Shown piece by piece: positions 1-5,135 of a DNA stretch of 5,885 nt. Both the position numbers and the translations under genes were made by a program. Every line of letters starts with the position of its first letter. The first letter of the stretch is position 1. Origin of the DNA: CAIVPM01 sp964615145 (lineage in GTDB: Bacteria > Bacteroidota > Bacteroidia > Chitinophagales > Chitinophagaceae); assembly GCA_964615145.1 (NCBI GenBank), contig CAZTOP010000108.1, positions 1 through 5,885 on the forward strand, given 5' to 3'. The notes below the pieces were generated by a model. The model was not told the origin of the DNA. It was given only the letters and a program-made list of their open reading frames with translations, and ran no database searches.

Positions 1-656
1 ATTTTCTCTAATATTTTCACCATTGCCAATGTATCTAATTTGCAATATTCAAGCAAAGCAGTTTTTGTTTCGGCAATTACTTGTTCGTCTGTTTCATTTT
101 TTAAATTATAAAACGCTGCACTTGCATCGCCACCATTACTGATTTTTAGATTGCTGTAGCTAAATTCTGGCACTAAAGCAGGCAGAACATATTTTATAGA
201 ATATGAGCCGTGCATTTTGGGTGTGTAATAATACTGTTTTCTAAAGGGATACATTAAGTCAAAAAATCTACTTTGAATATTCTCAATGGCTTCTTTGGAT
301 TCTTCAATATCATTTTTAAGGTGGTTTAATATCATATTTTCGAATGTTTGATTATACACAACCACACTACCTTCATCACCAATATTCTCTAGTAAAGCGT
401 TTGCAAAATCTTCTAATGAACTTTCTGTGTTTTTTGCCAAGTATTCAAAATGTTCAACCTCAGCATTGGGTTCTTTTTGAATATGCAATGAAAACTGAAA
501 AGGTATTTGTCTGTATGACCAATGACCATCTTGCTCAGGGACAGCAGCCATCCAGGTTTCAAAGTCTAAAAAGTATAATGGATATTCTAAATTTCTGATG
601 CAAGCTTTCAATTCTTTTTTAAAAATATAGGCTTCATTGTTATCAATCTCATCTTC
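1..656 (-). pseudogene. C-terminal half of a DUF2779 protein (DEDD-type 3'-5' exonuclease domain), cut off from its N-terminal half by TAA; runs off the window
   Basis: This stretch continues the frame of the gene ending at 657 without another stop, for 218 codons to the window edge. It matches the DUF2779 domain as I know it. It contains YPLYFLDFETW with the D-x-E of exonuclease motif I (Asp codon 564-566), then QFSLHI, VVYNQTFENMIL, DLMYPFRKQYYY, HGSYSIKYVLPALVPEFSY and LKISNGGDASAAF. Near the edge it has YCKLDTLAM with the third acidic residue (codon 33-35). All expected motifs are intact, so the domain itself is not visibly decayed. The first in-frame ATG lies inside the motif-I segment, after the D-x-E, so ATG restart would lose a catalytic pair; only a TTG lies upstream of the motif. 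It is best read as the lower half of a gene broken by one nonsense codon. A naturally split gene or a sequencing error are the alternatives. Perhaps a few tens of residues lie beyond the edge. Confidence 0.8.
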
Positions 657-1367
657 TTATACAACGTTTTTACTACAATATCCCATAAAATCACAACTAT
701 ATGGAGTGTTGCATTGTTTGCCCATTTCAACAATGGGTTCACTTTTATTATGCAATGTTGCTTTACATTCCTGAATTTTAGTTTTAATAAATGGATACAA
801 ACCTTTTACTTTATTTAATATACTAGTAGCAGTGAAGAGTTCATTTAAATCTAAATCTCCATATCGAACATATTCTTTGTTTAAGTGTAGAATAAAAATA
901 TCCTCTAACTCAATTCCAGCATTGGTTATAACAAAGTATTGCAGTGCTGCATCCTGCACATAAACATCTTTAGCACTGGTACTGCTTTTAACTTCATAAG
1001 CATACCATTTGTTATTTTCCTTTACCAAAATATCAATAGCACATAACACTCCATTAAACTGAAATGCAGCTTCGTAAATAATGGTTTCACCAGCCTCAAT
1101 TAGTTCAGCAGTTTTAACAACAGATTTCTGATATTCGAAATAAGTTTCAGGACTTGCATCAACGCCATTTGGAAATCTTTGTTGTGCCAGCAAGCCAACA
1201 TTGGTTCCTCCTTGAAAAATGGCGGCTTGTGCTTCATCAGGCTCATCTTTAGCTGTAGGCATAAATTTATTAAGCCATAATCTTTTTGGACATTGGCAAC
1301 CATACATAAAGGTTGTTTTAGACAATTGATGGCGTGGTGGTATTCTCATTTGTTTTGATTTAATCAT
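657..1367 (-). CDS. N-terminal half of DUF2779 protein: Cas4-like PD-(D/E)XK nuclease with cysteine cluster
   Basis: A 236-residue product that resembles the front half of DUF2779 proteins. LSKTTFMYGCQCPKRLWL (15-32) is the family's usual beginning. The nuclease core is IYEAAF (97-102), AIDILV with Asp112, and YEVKSS with Glu125 and Lys127, followed by VQDAALQY (137-144). Cys24 or Cys26 together with Cys219, Cys225 and Cys231 resemble the four-cysteine Fe-S cluster of Cas4/AddB-type nucleases. The likely activity is DNA or RNA cleavage in the cytoplasm; the natural substrate of the family is not known to me. The start overlaps the stop of the upstream transferase gene as TAATG, implying translational coupling; an internal ATG (residue 7) fits the family start slightly better. 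The frame ends at TAA 657-659 just after the last cysteine, while the exonuclease domain follows in the same frame. The product is therefore probably a truncated form of a longer two-domain protein. Confidence 0.82.
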   Translation of the reverse strand: MIKSKQMRIPPRHQLSKTTFMYGCQCPKRLWLNKFMPTAKDEPDEAQAAIFQGGTNVGLLAQQRFPNGVDASPETYFEYQKSVVKTAELIEAGETIIYEAAFQFNGVLCAIDILVKENNKWYAYEVKSSTSAKDVYVQDAALQYFVITNAGIELEDIFILHLNKEYVRYGDLDLNELFTATSILNKVKGLYPFIKTKIQECKATLHNKSEPIVEMGKQCNTPYSCDFMGYCSKNVV

Positions 1368-2089
1368 TAAAGATTGTCGAGGTTTTCATAGAAGTATTTT
1401 TCTAACGATTCTTTATTAAACTGATCGTAAGGTTGCCATTCTTTTTCAACAGGAAGATACACTTCGATAGCGTTTACATCTGGATAAAGTTTATAATCAA
1501 ACTTGGTGTAAAATGTGCTGATATATCCTGTATAGTAGAATGGAATGTCATTTTCTAAAGCATAGTCAATTTTTTTTAGAATCAAGAATTTTCCTAGACT
1601 ACATTTTTTATAGTCAGGATGATAAAAATTAAGAATTCCTGCCAAAGAGTTTGTACCCTTATCAAAATAGCCAACAGCAATCAATCGAGTAAAATCTCTA
1701 ATTTCAACCATCATAGAATCAAAAGGATTTTCAGATGCTGTTTCGTGAAGATATTCTGCAAAAGTATCACTCACAGAAAAGTCAACTGAAGCTTTATACT
1801 CCTTATATAAATTATTTATTTCATCATTAATTTCGGCTTGCTTAAAAGTAACAGTAAAGTTCTTGCAGGCTTTCCTAATCGATTTTGCTGTTTTCCCTTC
1901 TTCAATCTGGTGAACTCTTGTTCTTAACCAAAACATTGGTAACAACAAATCTGGATAATCAGTTTTCATAAAATTGATAGTAAACATAAGGTGCTGCATT
2001 CTGTAAAATCCATTTGCAAGATAGTTATCAAGAATTGCCTCCTTAAATCCATCTTCTTTCGGTGATTTATATACTGGTTCTTTTGGCAT
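1367..2089 (-). CDS. ATE/Bpt-like aminoacyl-tRNA-protein transferase (Bacteroidota type, GNAT fold)
   Basis: A 240-residue cytoplasmic protein. The C-terminal part matches the catalytic domain of arginyl/leucyl-tRNA-protein transferases, which add an amino acid to protein N-termini. The key stretches are MMVEIRDFTRLIAVGYFDKG (126-145), GILNFYHPDYKKCSLGKFLI (151-170), and YYTGYISTFYTKFDYKLYP (185-203); the last corresponds to the family's Y-x-GYW...K-x-YK region. RKACKNFTVTF (72-82) and LYKEYKASVDF (94-104) match the segment before it. The N-terminal region (GFYRMQHLMFT, 27-37) aligns with the position where ATE1 and Bpt carry a CxxC/CC metal-binding motif, but no cysteines are present there. 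As far as I recall, this loss is normal for the short Bacteroidota branch. The amino acid donated and the target proteins cannot be told from sequence. It is the first gene of a two-gene unit with the DUF2779 gene, an unusual partnership. It is preceded by TAGCTTTG and a 19-bp palindrome. Confidence 0.82.
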   Translation of the reverse strand: MPKEPVYKSPKEDGFKEAILDNYLANGFYRMQHLMFTINFMKTDYPDLLLPMFWLRTRVHQIEEGKTAKSIRKACKNFTVTFKQAEINDEINNLYKEYKASVDFSVSDTFAEYLHETASENPFDSMMVEIRDFTRLIAVGYFDKGTNSLAGILNFYHPDYKKCSLGKFLILKKIDYALENDIPFYYTGYISTFYTKFDYKLYPDVNAIEVYLPVEKEWQPYDQFNKESLEKYFYENLDNL

Positions 2090-2109
2090 ATTATGAATTA
2101 TTTCAAATG

Positions 2110-2134
2110 CAAAGCTATTTGGCTTAGCGACAAA
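2110..2134 (-). promoter_or_regulatory. Putative promoter of the transferase-DUF2779 operon
   Basis: Read on the minus strand, TTTG (2134-2131) is followed after 13 bp by TAGCTTTG (2117-2110), a full match to the Bacteroidota -7 box TAnnTTTG. The start codon lies 20 bp further on. The -33/-7 spacing is short compared with the usual 17-23 bp, so the TTTG may belong to the overlapping palindrome rather than be a true -33 box. Confidence 0.4.
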
Positions 2135-2144
2135 TTATGACGCT
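2126..2144 (-). promoter_or_regulatory. 19-bp palindromic element, copy 1 (operator-like)
   Basis: The plus-strand sequence is AGCGACAAATTATGACGCT. The two 9-bp arms match at 7 of 9 positions around a single central base. The element lies 36 bp before the transferase start. It is identical to copy 4 at 14 of 19 positions. The difference at position 2 is compensated at position 18 (G-C here, A-T in copy 4), which keeps the symmetry. Confidence 0.5.
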
Positions 2145-2201
2145 GAAAATTTGTTTTATAAATATTCCACAAGTTTAATAGATAATAAATAAAGAATTTA
2201 C

Positions 2202-2220
2202 TATGTCATTGTTTGGCGTT
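2202..2220 (+). promoter_or_regulatory. 19-bp palindromic element, copy 2 (one good half-site)
   Basis: The sequence is TATGTCATTGTTTGGCGTT. The right half TTTGGCGTT is identical to copy 4; the left half keeps G-x-CA only. It is identical to copy 4 at 13 of 19 positions. It ends 41 bp before the start of the Mrr-like gene at 2262. In both copy 2 and copy 4 the string TTGGCGTTG is followed after exactly 12 bp by TTTGC, so the likeness extends beyond the element. Confidence 0.45.
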
Positions 2221-2261
2221 GTGGAGATAGAACTTTGCTTTAAGAATAAAAATAAATAATT

Positions 2262-3215
2262 ATGAAAATATGGGCAATGCCAGCACCTATTTCAAGCAAT
2301 ATGGGTGAAGAAGAAATGCTAGAACTTACAACGTTTATTGCTAGCTCTTTAAAAAGAGGAGTTTCTCGATATGGTTGGTATAAAGAAGATATGTATAAAT
2401 ATAGAATCACCAAAGAGGATATTAAAGAGATGATAAAACATATAAAATTTTACGTAGCTAAAGGGCAACATTTAAATCCAATAAGCTTTTTACAAAAAGT
2501 AAATATTGGCGATTGGGTCGTGCATATCAACGTGCCTAAAATGGGATTTTGTACAGCAGCACGAGTGATAGGAAAGTATGAAGAAAATGATAGCCATAGA
2601 TTATACAGATATAACTTTAAGCACACACTAAAAATAGATACCAACACACTAATTGAATTTAACAGAAACAGTCCAGCAGTGTTGCCTAAAATAAGTAATC
2701 AGTTAAAATACAGAGGTAATAATTGGACAATAAATGATAAAGCAGCCTTTTTAGAAAGCATTTACAATTTACACCTATATATGGCAGATGAAATTAATAT
2801 AGACAGAACTTATTATTTAAAAAATGCTATAACACCATCGCTTGAATCAATTGCAGAAAAGATAAATGCTTATTATCCCAAAGAAGATTTAAAATACTTG
2901 ATGGCAAAGGTTTTTAAGGCAATGCCTGATGTAAGTAATGTTGTATTTAAAAACAATATTCACAATTCTAATTACGAAAAAGACCTATACATAACTTATA
3001 AAACAGATGGTACAGCAACCTCAATAACACAAATGGTTTTAATAAATGTTTATGAAAAAGATGATTTTGAAATAAGCATCAAAGAACCCATTTTAAATGC
3101 AATAGAAACACATAAGATAGACACAGCTTTGGTAATTGATATAAACAACAACACTCTGAACTTAAAAGAAAATATAAGCCAATTAAGTGCGTTAACAAAC
3201 AAGCAAATTGATTGA
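2262..3215 (+). CDS. Mrr-like restriction-type protein, catalytic residues apparently lost; probably truncated at its C-terminus
   Basis: A 317-residue protein of no family I can name firmly. Residues about 80-145 (NIGDWVVHINVPKMGFCTAARVIGKYEEN, then a D-x-N-x-LIEFNRNSPAVLP stretch) look like a small beta-rich reader domain seen in uncharacterised defence-region proteins. Residues about 196-317 look like an Mrr-type PD-(D/E)XK fold: a helix with a KVFKAMPDV segment, EKDLYITYK (239-247) at the place of the G-x-DL strand, and MVLINVYEKDD (258-268) where a working enzyme has Q/E-x-K. A helix EPILNAIETHKIDTALVID (275-293) follows. The Glu/Gln-x-Lys pair is replaced by Ile-Asn-Val, so nuclease activity is doubtful. 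Past the TGA at 3213-3215 the same frame reads LAGVDVAKFIVKHTPDIVM and stops at TAA 3273-3275, as the tail of such domains usually reads. The stop therefore probably removes about 20 residues. It is likely co-transcribed with the nuclease gene at 3319. Confidence 0.65.
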   Translation: MKIWAMPAPISSNMGEEEMLELTTFIASSLKRGVSRYGWYKEDMYKYRITKEDIKEMIKHIKFYVAKGQHLNPISFLQKVNIGDWVVHINVPKMGFCTAARVIGKYEENDSHRLYRYNFKHTLKIDTNTLIEFNRNSPAVLPKISNQLKYRGNNWTINDKAAFLESIYNLHLYMADEINIDRTYYLKNAITPSLESIAEKINAYYPKEDLKYLMAKVFKAMPDVSNVVFKNNIHNSNYEKDLYITYKTDGTATSITQMVLINVYEKDDFEISIKEPILNAIETHKIDTALVIDINNNTLNLKENISQLSALTNKQID

Positions 3216-3275
3216 TTGGCTGGTGTGGATGTAGCAAAGTTTATAGTGAAGCATACACCTGATATTGTGATGTAA
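3216..3275 (+). pseudogene. In-frame tail of the Mrr-like gene, separated by a TGA codon
   Basis: Nineteen codons follow the TGA at 3213-3215 in the same frame and end in TAA. They read LAGVDVAKFIVKHTPDIVM. Together with the residues just before the stop (LTNKQID) they resemble the closing helix-strand of Mrr-like domains, which commonly end in a V/I-D-L-L-x-G-x-D-x-A-x-F pattern. One base change (TGG or TTA to TGA) would explain the stop. If this tail is counted, the spacer to the next gene shrinks from 103 to 43 bp. Confidence 0.5.
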
Positions 3276-3318
3276 AGGATATATTTACAGAGTAAAAAAA
3301 ATATTAAAAATTTGAAAT

Positions 3319-4506
3319 ATGGAAGAAAAGCAAATTGTACAGCACCTATTAACACAAGTATCTATTATAAATAAAAAGTATGATGATATAGCAGCAATTA
3401 CTGGTGAAAGATTTAATATTTTTGAAATATTAGGGCTTAGCTCAAATGAAAATAGAACACATTCTGCATTTTTAAAAGAAATGTTAGACCCAAATGGTAA
3501 ACACGGCTTAGGTAGTGCTTTTTTACAATTATTTTTGAAACAAATTAATTGGGAAGAACCCTTTATTGCAGAAGGTGCAACAGTAATACCAGAATTTCCA
3601 ATTGGACTAATACCAGCAGACTACAGTGAAGGAGGAAGAATAGACATTATAATTGAAAATAAAGAAAAGACAAAAATAGTTTTAATAGAAAATAAGATAT
3701 ATGCTATTGACCAAAAACGACAATTGGAAAGATATTACAGGTTTGGTATAAAAAAAGGATATAATAATTTCAAACTTCTTTATTTAAACCTTGATGGTTC
3801 TGAGCCAAGTAAAGAATCTTTTGGGAAGTTAACAGTAGAACAAAAGACTAAAATTCAAATTATATCGTACCAAGAACATATAAAAAACTGGCTAGAAGAG
3901 TGTAAATCATTAAGTGCTGACTATCCCCTACTAAGAGAAACAATAAAACAGTACATTCATTTAATAAAAAATTTAACAAATCAATCAATTAATAATAAAA
4001 TGAGTAACGAAATTTTAAAAACAATCACTTCTGACGAAAAAACATTTTTTGCTGCTTGCGAAATACCCAAAGTTATAAATCAGATTCGCTTGGAAATACA
4101 TTCTAAAATTATATCCCATTTTAATTCATATTTTAACCGAATTCAAAGTATTGAACCGTTATTAAATTCAATGTGCTCACTTAAAATTCAACTTGCAAGT
4201 GATATTAAAGACCATTATTATGTGGGAGTTAGCAGAACTGATAAAACTGCAATAATCGAAGTTGATTATTGGGAAAAATTGCAAGAAATGGGAAAACAAA
4301 TAGGAGGGTCGGGTAACAATGAAGTTTGGGCAACTTACTACAAAATTCAATCTGTAAAATATAGAGCAACAGATTATTCTGATGCAGAGATTTTTAAATA
4401 TCTAAACGAAGAAAATCTAAACAAACTATTTGAAGAGATAGACAGCGATATCGAGCAATTTATTAGAAATTTTGCAAACAGATTTAGAGAATTAGATAAT
4501 AAATAA
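3319..4506 (+). CDS. PD-(D/E)XK nuclease of the PDDEXK_4 type (PF14281-like)
   Basis: A 395-residue protein whose first 220 residues match the PDDEXK_4 nuclease family. NIFEILGLSSNENRTHSAFL (33-52) carries the conserved Glu44 and His48. LDPNGKHGLGSAFL (56-69) follows, then GRIDIII (106-112) with the metal-binding Asp109, and VLIENKIYAIDQKRQLERYY (121-140) with Glu124 and Lys126 and the Q-x-x-QL-x-RY pattern. All catalytic positions are filled, so it is predicted to cut nucleic acid. Residues 225-395 form a separate C-terminal region of unknown function, with GVSRTDKTAIIEVDYW (about 302-317) and a Glu/Asn-rich helical end. It is cytoplasmic, with no signal peptide. ATG 3319 was chosen because the conserved domain begins shortly after it and the leader is A/T-rich. 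It has no palindromic element of its own, so it is probably second in an operon with the degenerate Mrr-like gene. Many family members sit in defence islands, but the role is not established. Confidence 0.83.
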   Translation: MEEKQIVQHLLTQVSIINKKYDDIAAITGERFNIFEILGLSSNENRTHSAFLKEMLDPNGKHGLGSAFLQLFLKQINWEEPFIAEGATVIPEFPIGLIPADYSEGGRIDIIIENKEKTKIVLIENKIYAIDQKRQLERYYRFGIKKGYNNFKLLYLNLDGSEPSKESFGKLTVEQKTKIQIISYQEHIKNWLEECKSLSADYPLLRETIKQYIHLIKNLTNQSINNKMSNEILKTITSDEKTFFAACEIPKVINQIRLEIHSKIISHFNSYFNRIQSIEPLLNSMCSLKIQLASDIKDHYYVGVSRTDKTAIIEVDYWEKLQEMGKQIGGSGNNEVWATYYKIQSVKYRATDYSDAEIFKYLNEENLNKLFEEIDSDIEQFIRNFANRFRELDNK

Positions 4507-4556
4507 GTATCTACAATCTTTTATTTTCAAGGTTGGTAATTTTTATATCTTTCATA

Positions 4557-4575
4557 AACTCCGCCTTTTGACGTT
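4557..4575 (+). promoter_or_regulatory. 19-bp element, copy 3 (half-site)
   Basis: The sequence is AACTCCGCCTTTTGACGTT. It is identical to copy 4 at 14 of 19 positions, with the right half TTTGACGTT well kept and the left half poor. It ends 33 bp before the small ORF at 4609. After it comes GATCGCTTTTTAAATAAAAAT and the ATG, which resembles the leader downstream of copy 2. Confidence 0.38.
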
Positions 4576-4608
4576 TACTAATTTTATGATCGCTTTTTAA
4601 ATAAAAAT

Positions 4609-4788
4609 ATGAAAACAAGAAAACAACTAGAGAAAAAAAGAAATCTTAAAGAAGAAAAAAGAATTAACAAAAAAGAAGCAGAAAGTATTCGTCGCTTTTT
4701 TAGTTTAATGAGTCATAGAAATAGCCAAATGAGTTTAGAAGATATTGATGCAACCATTAATCTAAGTAAAATTAAAAACGAAACATAA
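4609..4788 (+). CDS. Small basic hypothetical protein, 59 residues
   Basis: The reading frame starts at ATG 4609 after an A-rich leader (AAATAAAAAT), like the other starts in the window, and stops at TAA 4786-4788. The first 25 residues are almost all Lys, Arg, Glu, Asn and Gln (MKTRKQLEKKRNLKEEKRIN), predicted to be one charged helix. The rest (ESIRRFFSLMSHRNSQMS, then LEDIDATINLSKIKNET) is more mixed and may form a second and third helix. The charge pattern fits binding of DNA, RNA or an acidic partner, but I recognise no family. It is 102 bp after the nuclease gene and has its own copy of the shared 19-bp element, so it may be a separate unit, for example a small regulator or antitoxin-like protein. 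It could also be a chance ORF; the length, start context and composition favour a real gene moderately. Confidence 0.5.
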   Translation: MKTRKQLEKKRNLKEEKRINKKEAESIRRFFSLMSHRNSQMSLEDIDATINLSKIKNET

Positions 4789-4831
4789 TTTGAGAACTAT
4801 CAAAAAGTTAAAAGTAATTATCATATTTAAA

Positions 4832-4864
4832 AACCCTATAAAGGTTTCAAACCTTTACAGCGTT
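4832..4864. repeat. Imperfect 16-bp inverted repeat (hairpin), possible terminator or dispersed palindrome
   Basis: The left arm AACCCTATAAAGGTTT (4832-4847) and right arm AAACCTTTACAGCGTT (4849-4864) are complementary at 14 of 16 positions around one base; the inner nine pairs are perfect. It lies 44 bp after the small ORF. On the plus strand no T-run follows; on the minus strand TTTTT follows directly, so terminator action would fit minus-strand transcription better. It may instead be a dispersed intergenic palindrome. Confidence 0.55.
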
Positions 4865-4867
4865 AAA

Positions 4868-4993
4868 TTAACTTCAATCCTTTAAAAATTTCAAATTTTC
4901 ATCCGAAAATCACATTTCACCCCCTAAAAATTCCACTGTACCACCAAAAAACGGCTCAGTTCCATCTAAAAATTGTTTTGTGCTGTTTCCATA
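4868..4993 (-). repeat. Degenerate 21-bp tandem repeat, six units, with heptapeptide-coding memory
   Basis: A-runs end at 4888, 4909, 4930, 4951 and 4972, exactly 21 bp apart. Read on the minus strand, each unit gives seven codons in one register: YGNSTKQ (4993-4973), FLDGTEP (4972-4952), FFGGTVE (4951-4931), FLGGEM-stop (4930-4910), FSDENLK (4909-4889) and FLKD-stop-S-stop (4888-4868). The shared pattern is Phe-Phe/Leu-Gly/Asp-Gly-Thr. Stops inside the units mean it is not now a coding region. The outer units are more worn than the inner ones. Confidence 0.65.
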
Positions 4994-5057
4994 AATTTTT
5001 TATTTGATTAATTAATAGTGCTAAAGTATAGACCATAATTATTTAACAGCTAACATA

Positions 5058-5087
5058 TTGTGTTAAAATTTTGCTAAAATATATTTG
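5058..5087 (+). promoter_or_regulatory. Putative promoter of the AAA ATPase gene (Bacteroidota -33/-7 type)
   Basis: TTG (5058-5060), a 19-bp spacer, then TATATTTG (5080-5087) fits the Bacteroidota pattern TTG-N17-23-TAnnTTTG. Transcription would start near 5094, leaving a leader of about 80 nt before the ATG at 5173. That leader would contain both the hairpin and the palindromic element. A second -7-like box, TAGGTTTG (5145-5152), lies nearer the gene and is an alternative. Confidence 0.45.
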
Positions 5088-5114
5088 CATAAAATATTCT
5101 TTTTTATGCTTTTT
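5087..5114 (+). terminator. Small hairpin followed by T5, terminator- or operator-like
   Basis: A perfect 8-bp inverted repeat, GCATAAAA (5087-5094) and TTTTATGC (5102-5109), with a 7-nt loop, is followed by TTTTT (5110-5114). The stem is AT-rich and so weak. It overlaps the end of the predicted -7 box at 5080-5087, so it could end upstream transcription, act as an operator, or be chance. Confidence 0.3.
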
Positions 5115-5116
5115 AT

Positions 5117-5135
5117 AACGACACATTTTGGCGTT
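5117..5135 (+). promoter_or_regulatory. 19-bp palindromic element, copy 4 (best copy)
   Basis: The sequence is AACGACACATTTTGGCGTT, with 9-bp arms that match at 7 of 9 positions around a central T. It ends 37 bp before the ATPase start. Its right part is followed after 14 bp (counted from TTTG) by TAGGTTTG, a -7-like box, the same arrangement as at the transferase gene (13 bp, then TAGCTTTG, both 20 bp before the ATG). Confidence 0.52.

Larger units (their letters stand above)
2090..2261. promoter_or_regulatory. Divergent promoter region between the transferase operon and the nuclease operon
   Basis: This 172-bp AT-rich spacer separates two oppositely directed operons and must hold both promoters. 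It contains two copies of a 19-bp palindrome-like element (2126-2144 and 2202-2220), one near each gene. On the minus strand TAGCTTTG (2117-2110) fits the Bacteroidota -7 consensus TAnnTTTG, with TTTG 13 bp upstream, a spacer shorter than the usual one. On the plus strand the corresponding layout is TTTG (2212-2215), 18 bp, TTTG (2234-2237), where the leading TA of the -7 box is not conserved. Neither start has a Shine-Dalgarno sequence. The TSS positions are not determinable by eye. Confidence 0.6.

Noticed and set aside
344..598. Plus-strand open frame of 84 codons
   Set aside because: It lies opposite the conserved DUF2779 exonuclease domain, which has clear family motifs on the minus strand; the plus-strand translation has no recognisable features.
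1100..1303. Minus-strand open frame of 67 codons
   Set aside because: It is a shifted frame within the nuclease half of the DUF2779 gene, whose own frame has the catalytic motifs.
2239..2261. Shine-Dalgarno site before the gene at 2262
   Set aside because: Only A/T-rich sequence is present; leaderless or SD-independent starts are usual in Bacteroidota.
2450..2647. Minus-strand open frame of 65 codons
   Set aside because: It is the complement of the Mrr-like gene; the hydrophobic, Cys/Phe-rich text is typical of antisense shadows of AT-rich genes.
657..3275. Alternative genetic code with reassigned stop codons
   Set aside because: The two internal stops are different codons (TAA and TGA), and TAA is used as the normal terminator of other genes here; isolated mutations or read errors are simpler.
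3050..3355. Minus-strand open frame of 101 codons with membrane-like text
   Set aside because: It covers the end of one plus-strand gene and the start of the next; its hydrophobicity is an antisense effect and it has no proper start context.
4868..4993. CRISPR array
   Set aside because: The units are 21 bp without any repeat/spacer alternation and drift along their whole length; no cas genes are seen. The Cas4-like half at 657-1367 belongs to a DUF2779 protein.
5117..5135. Integron attC or phage attachment site
   Set aside because: The GTTRRRY/RYYYAAC core pair is not present and no integrase gene is in the window; spacing to start codons fits a regulatory site better.
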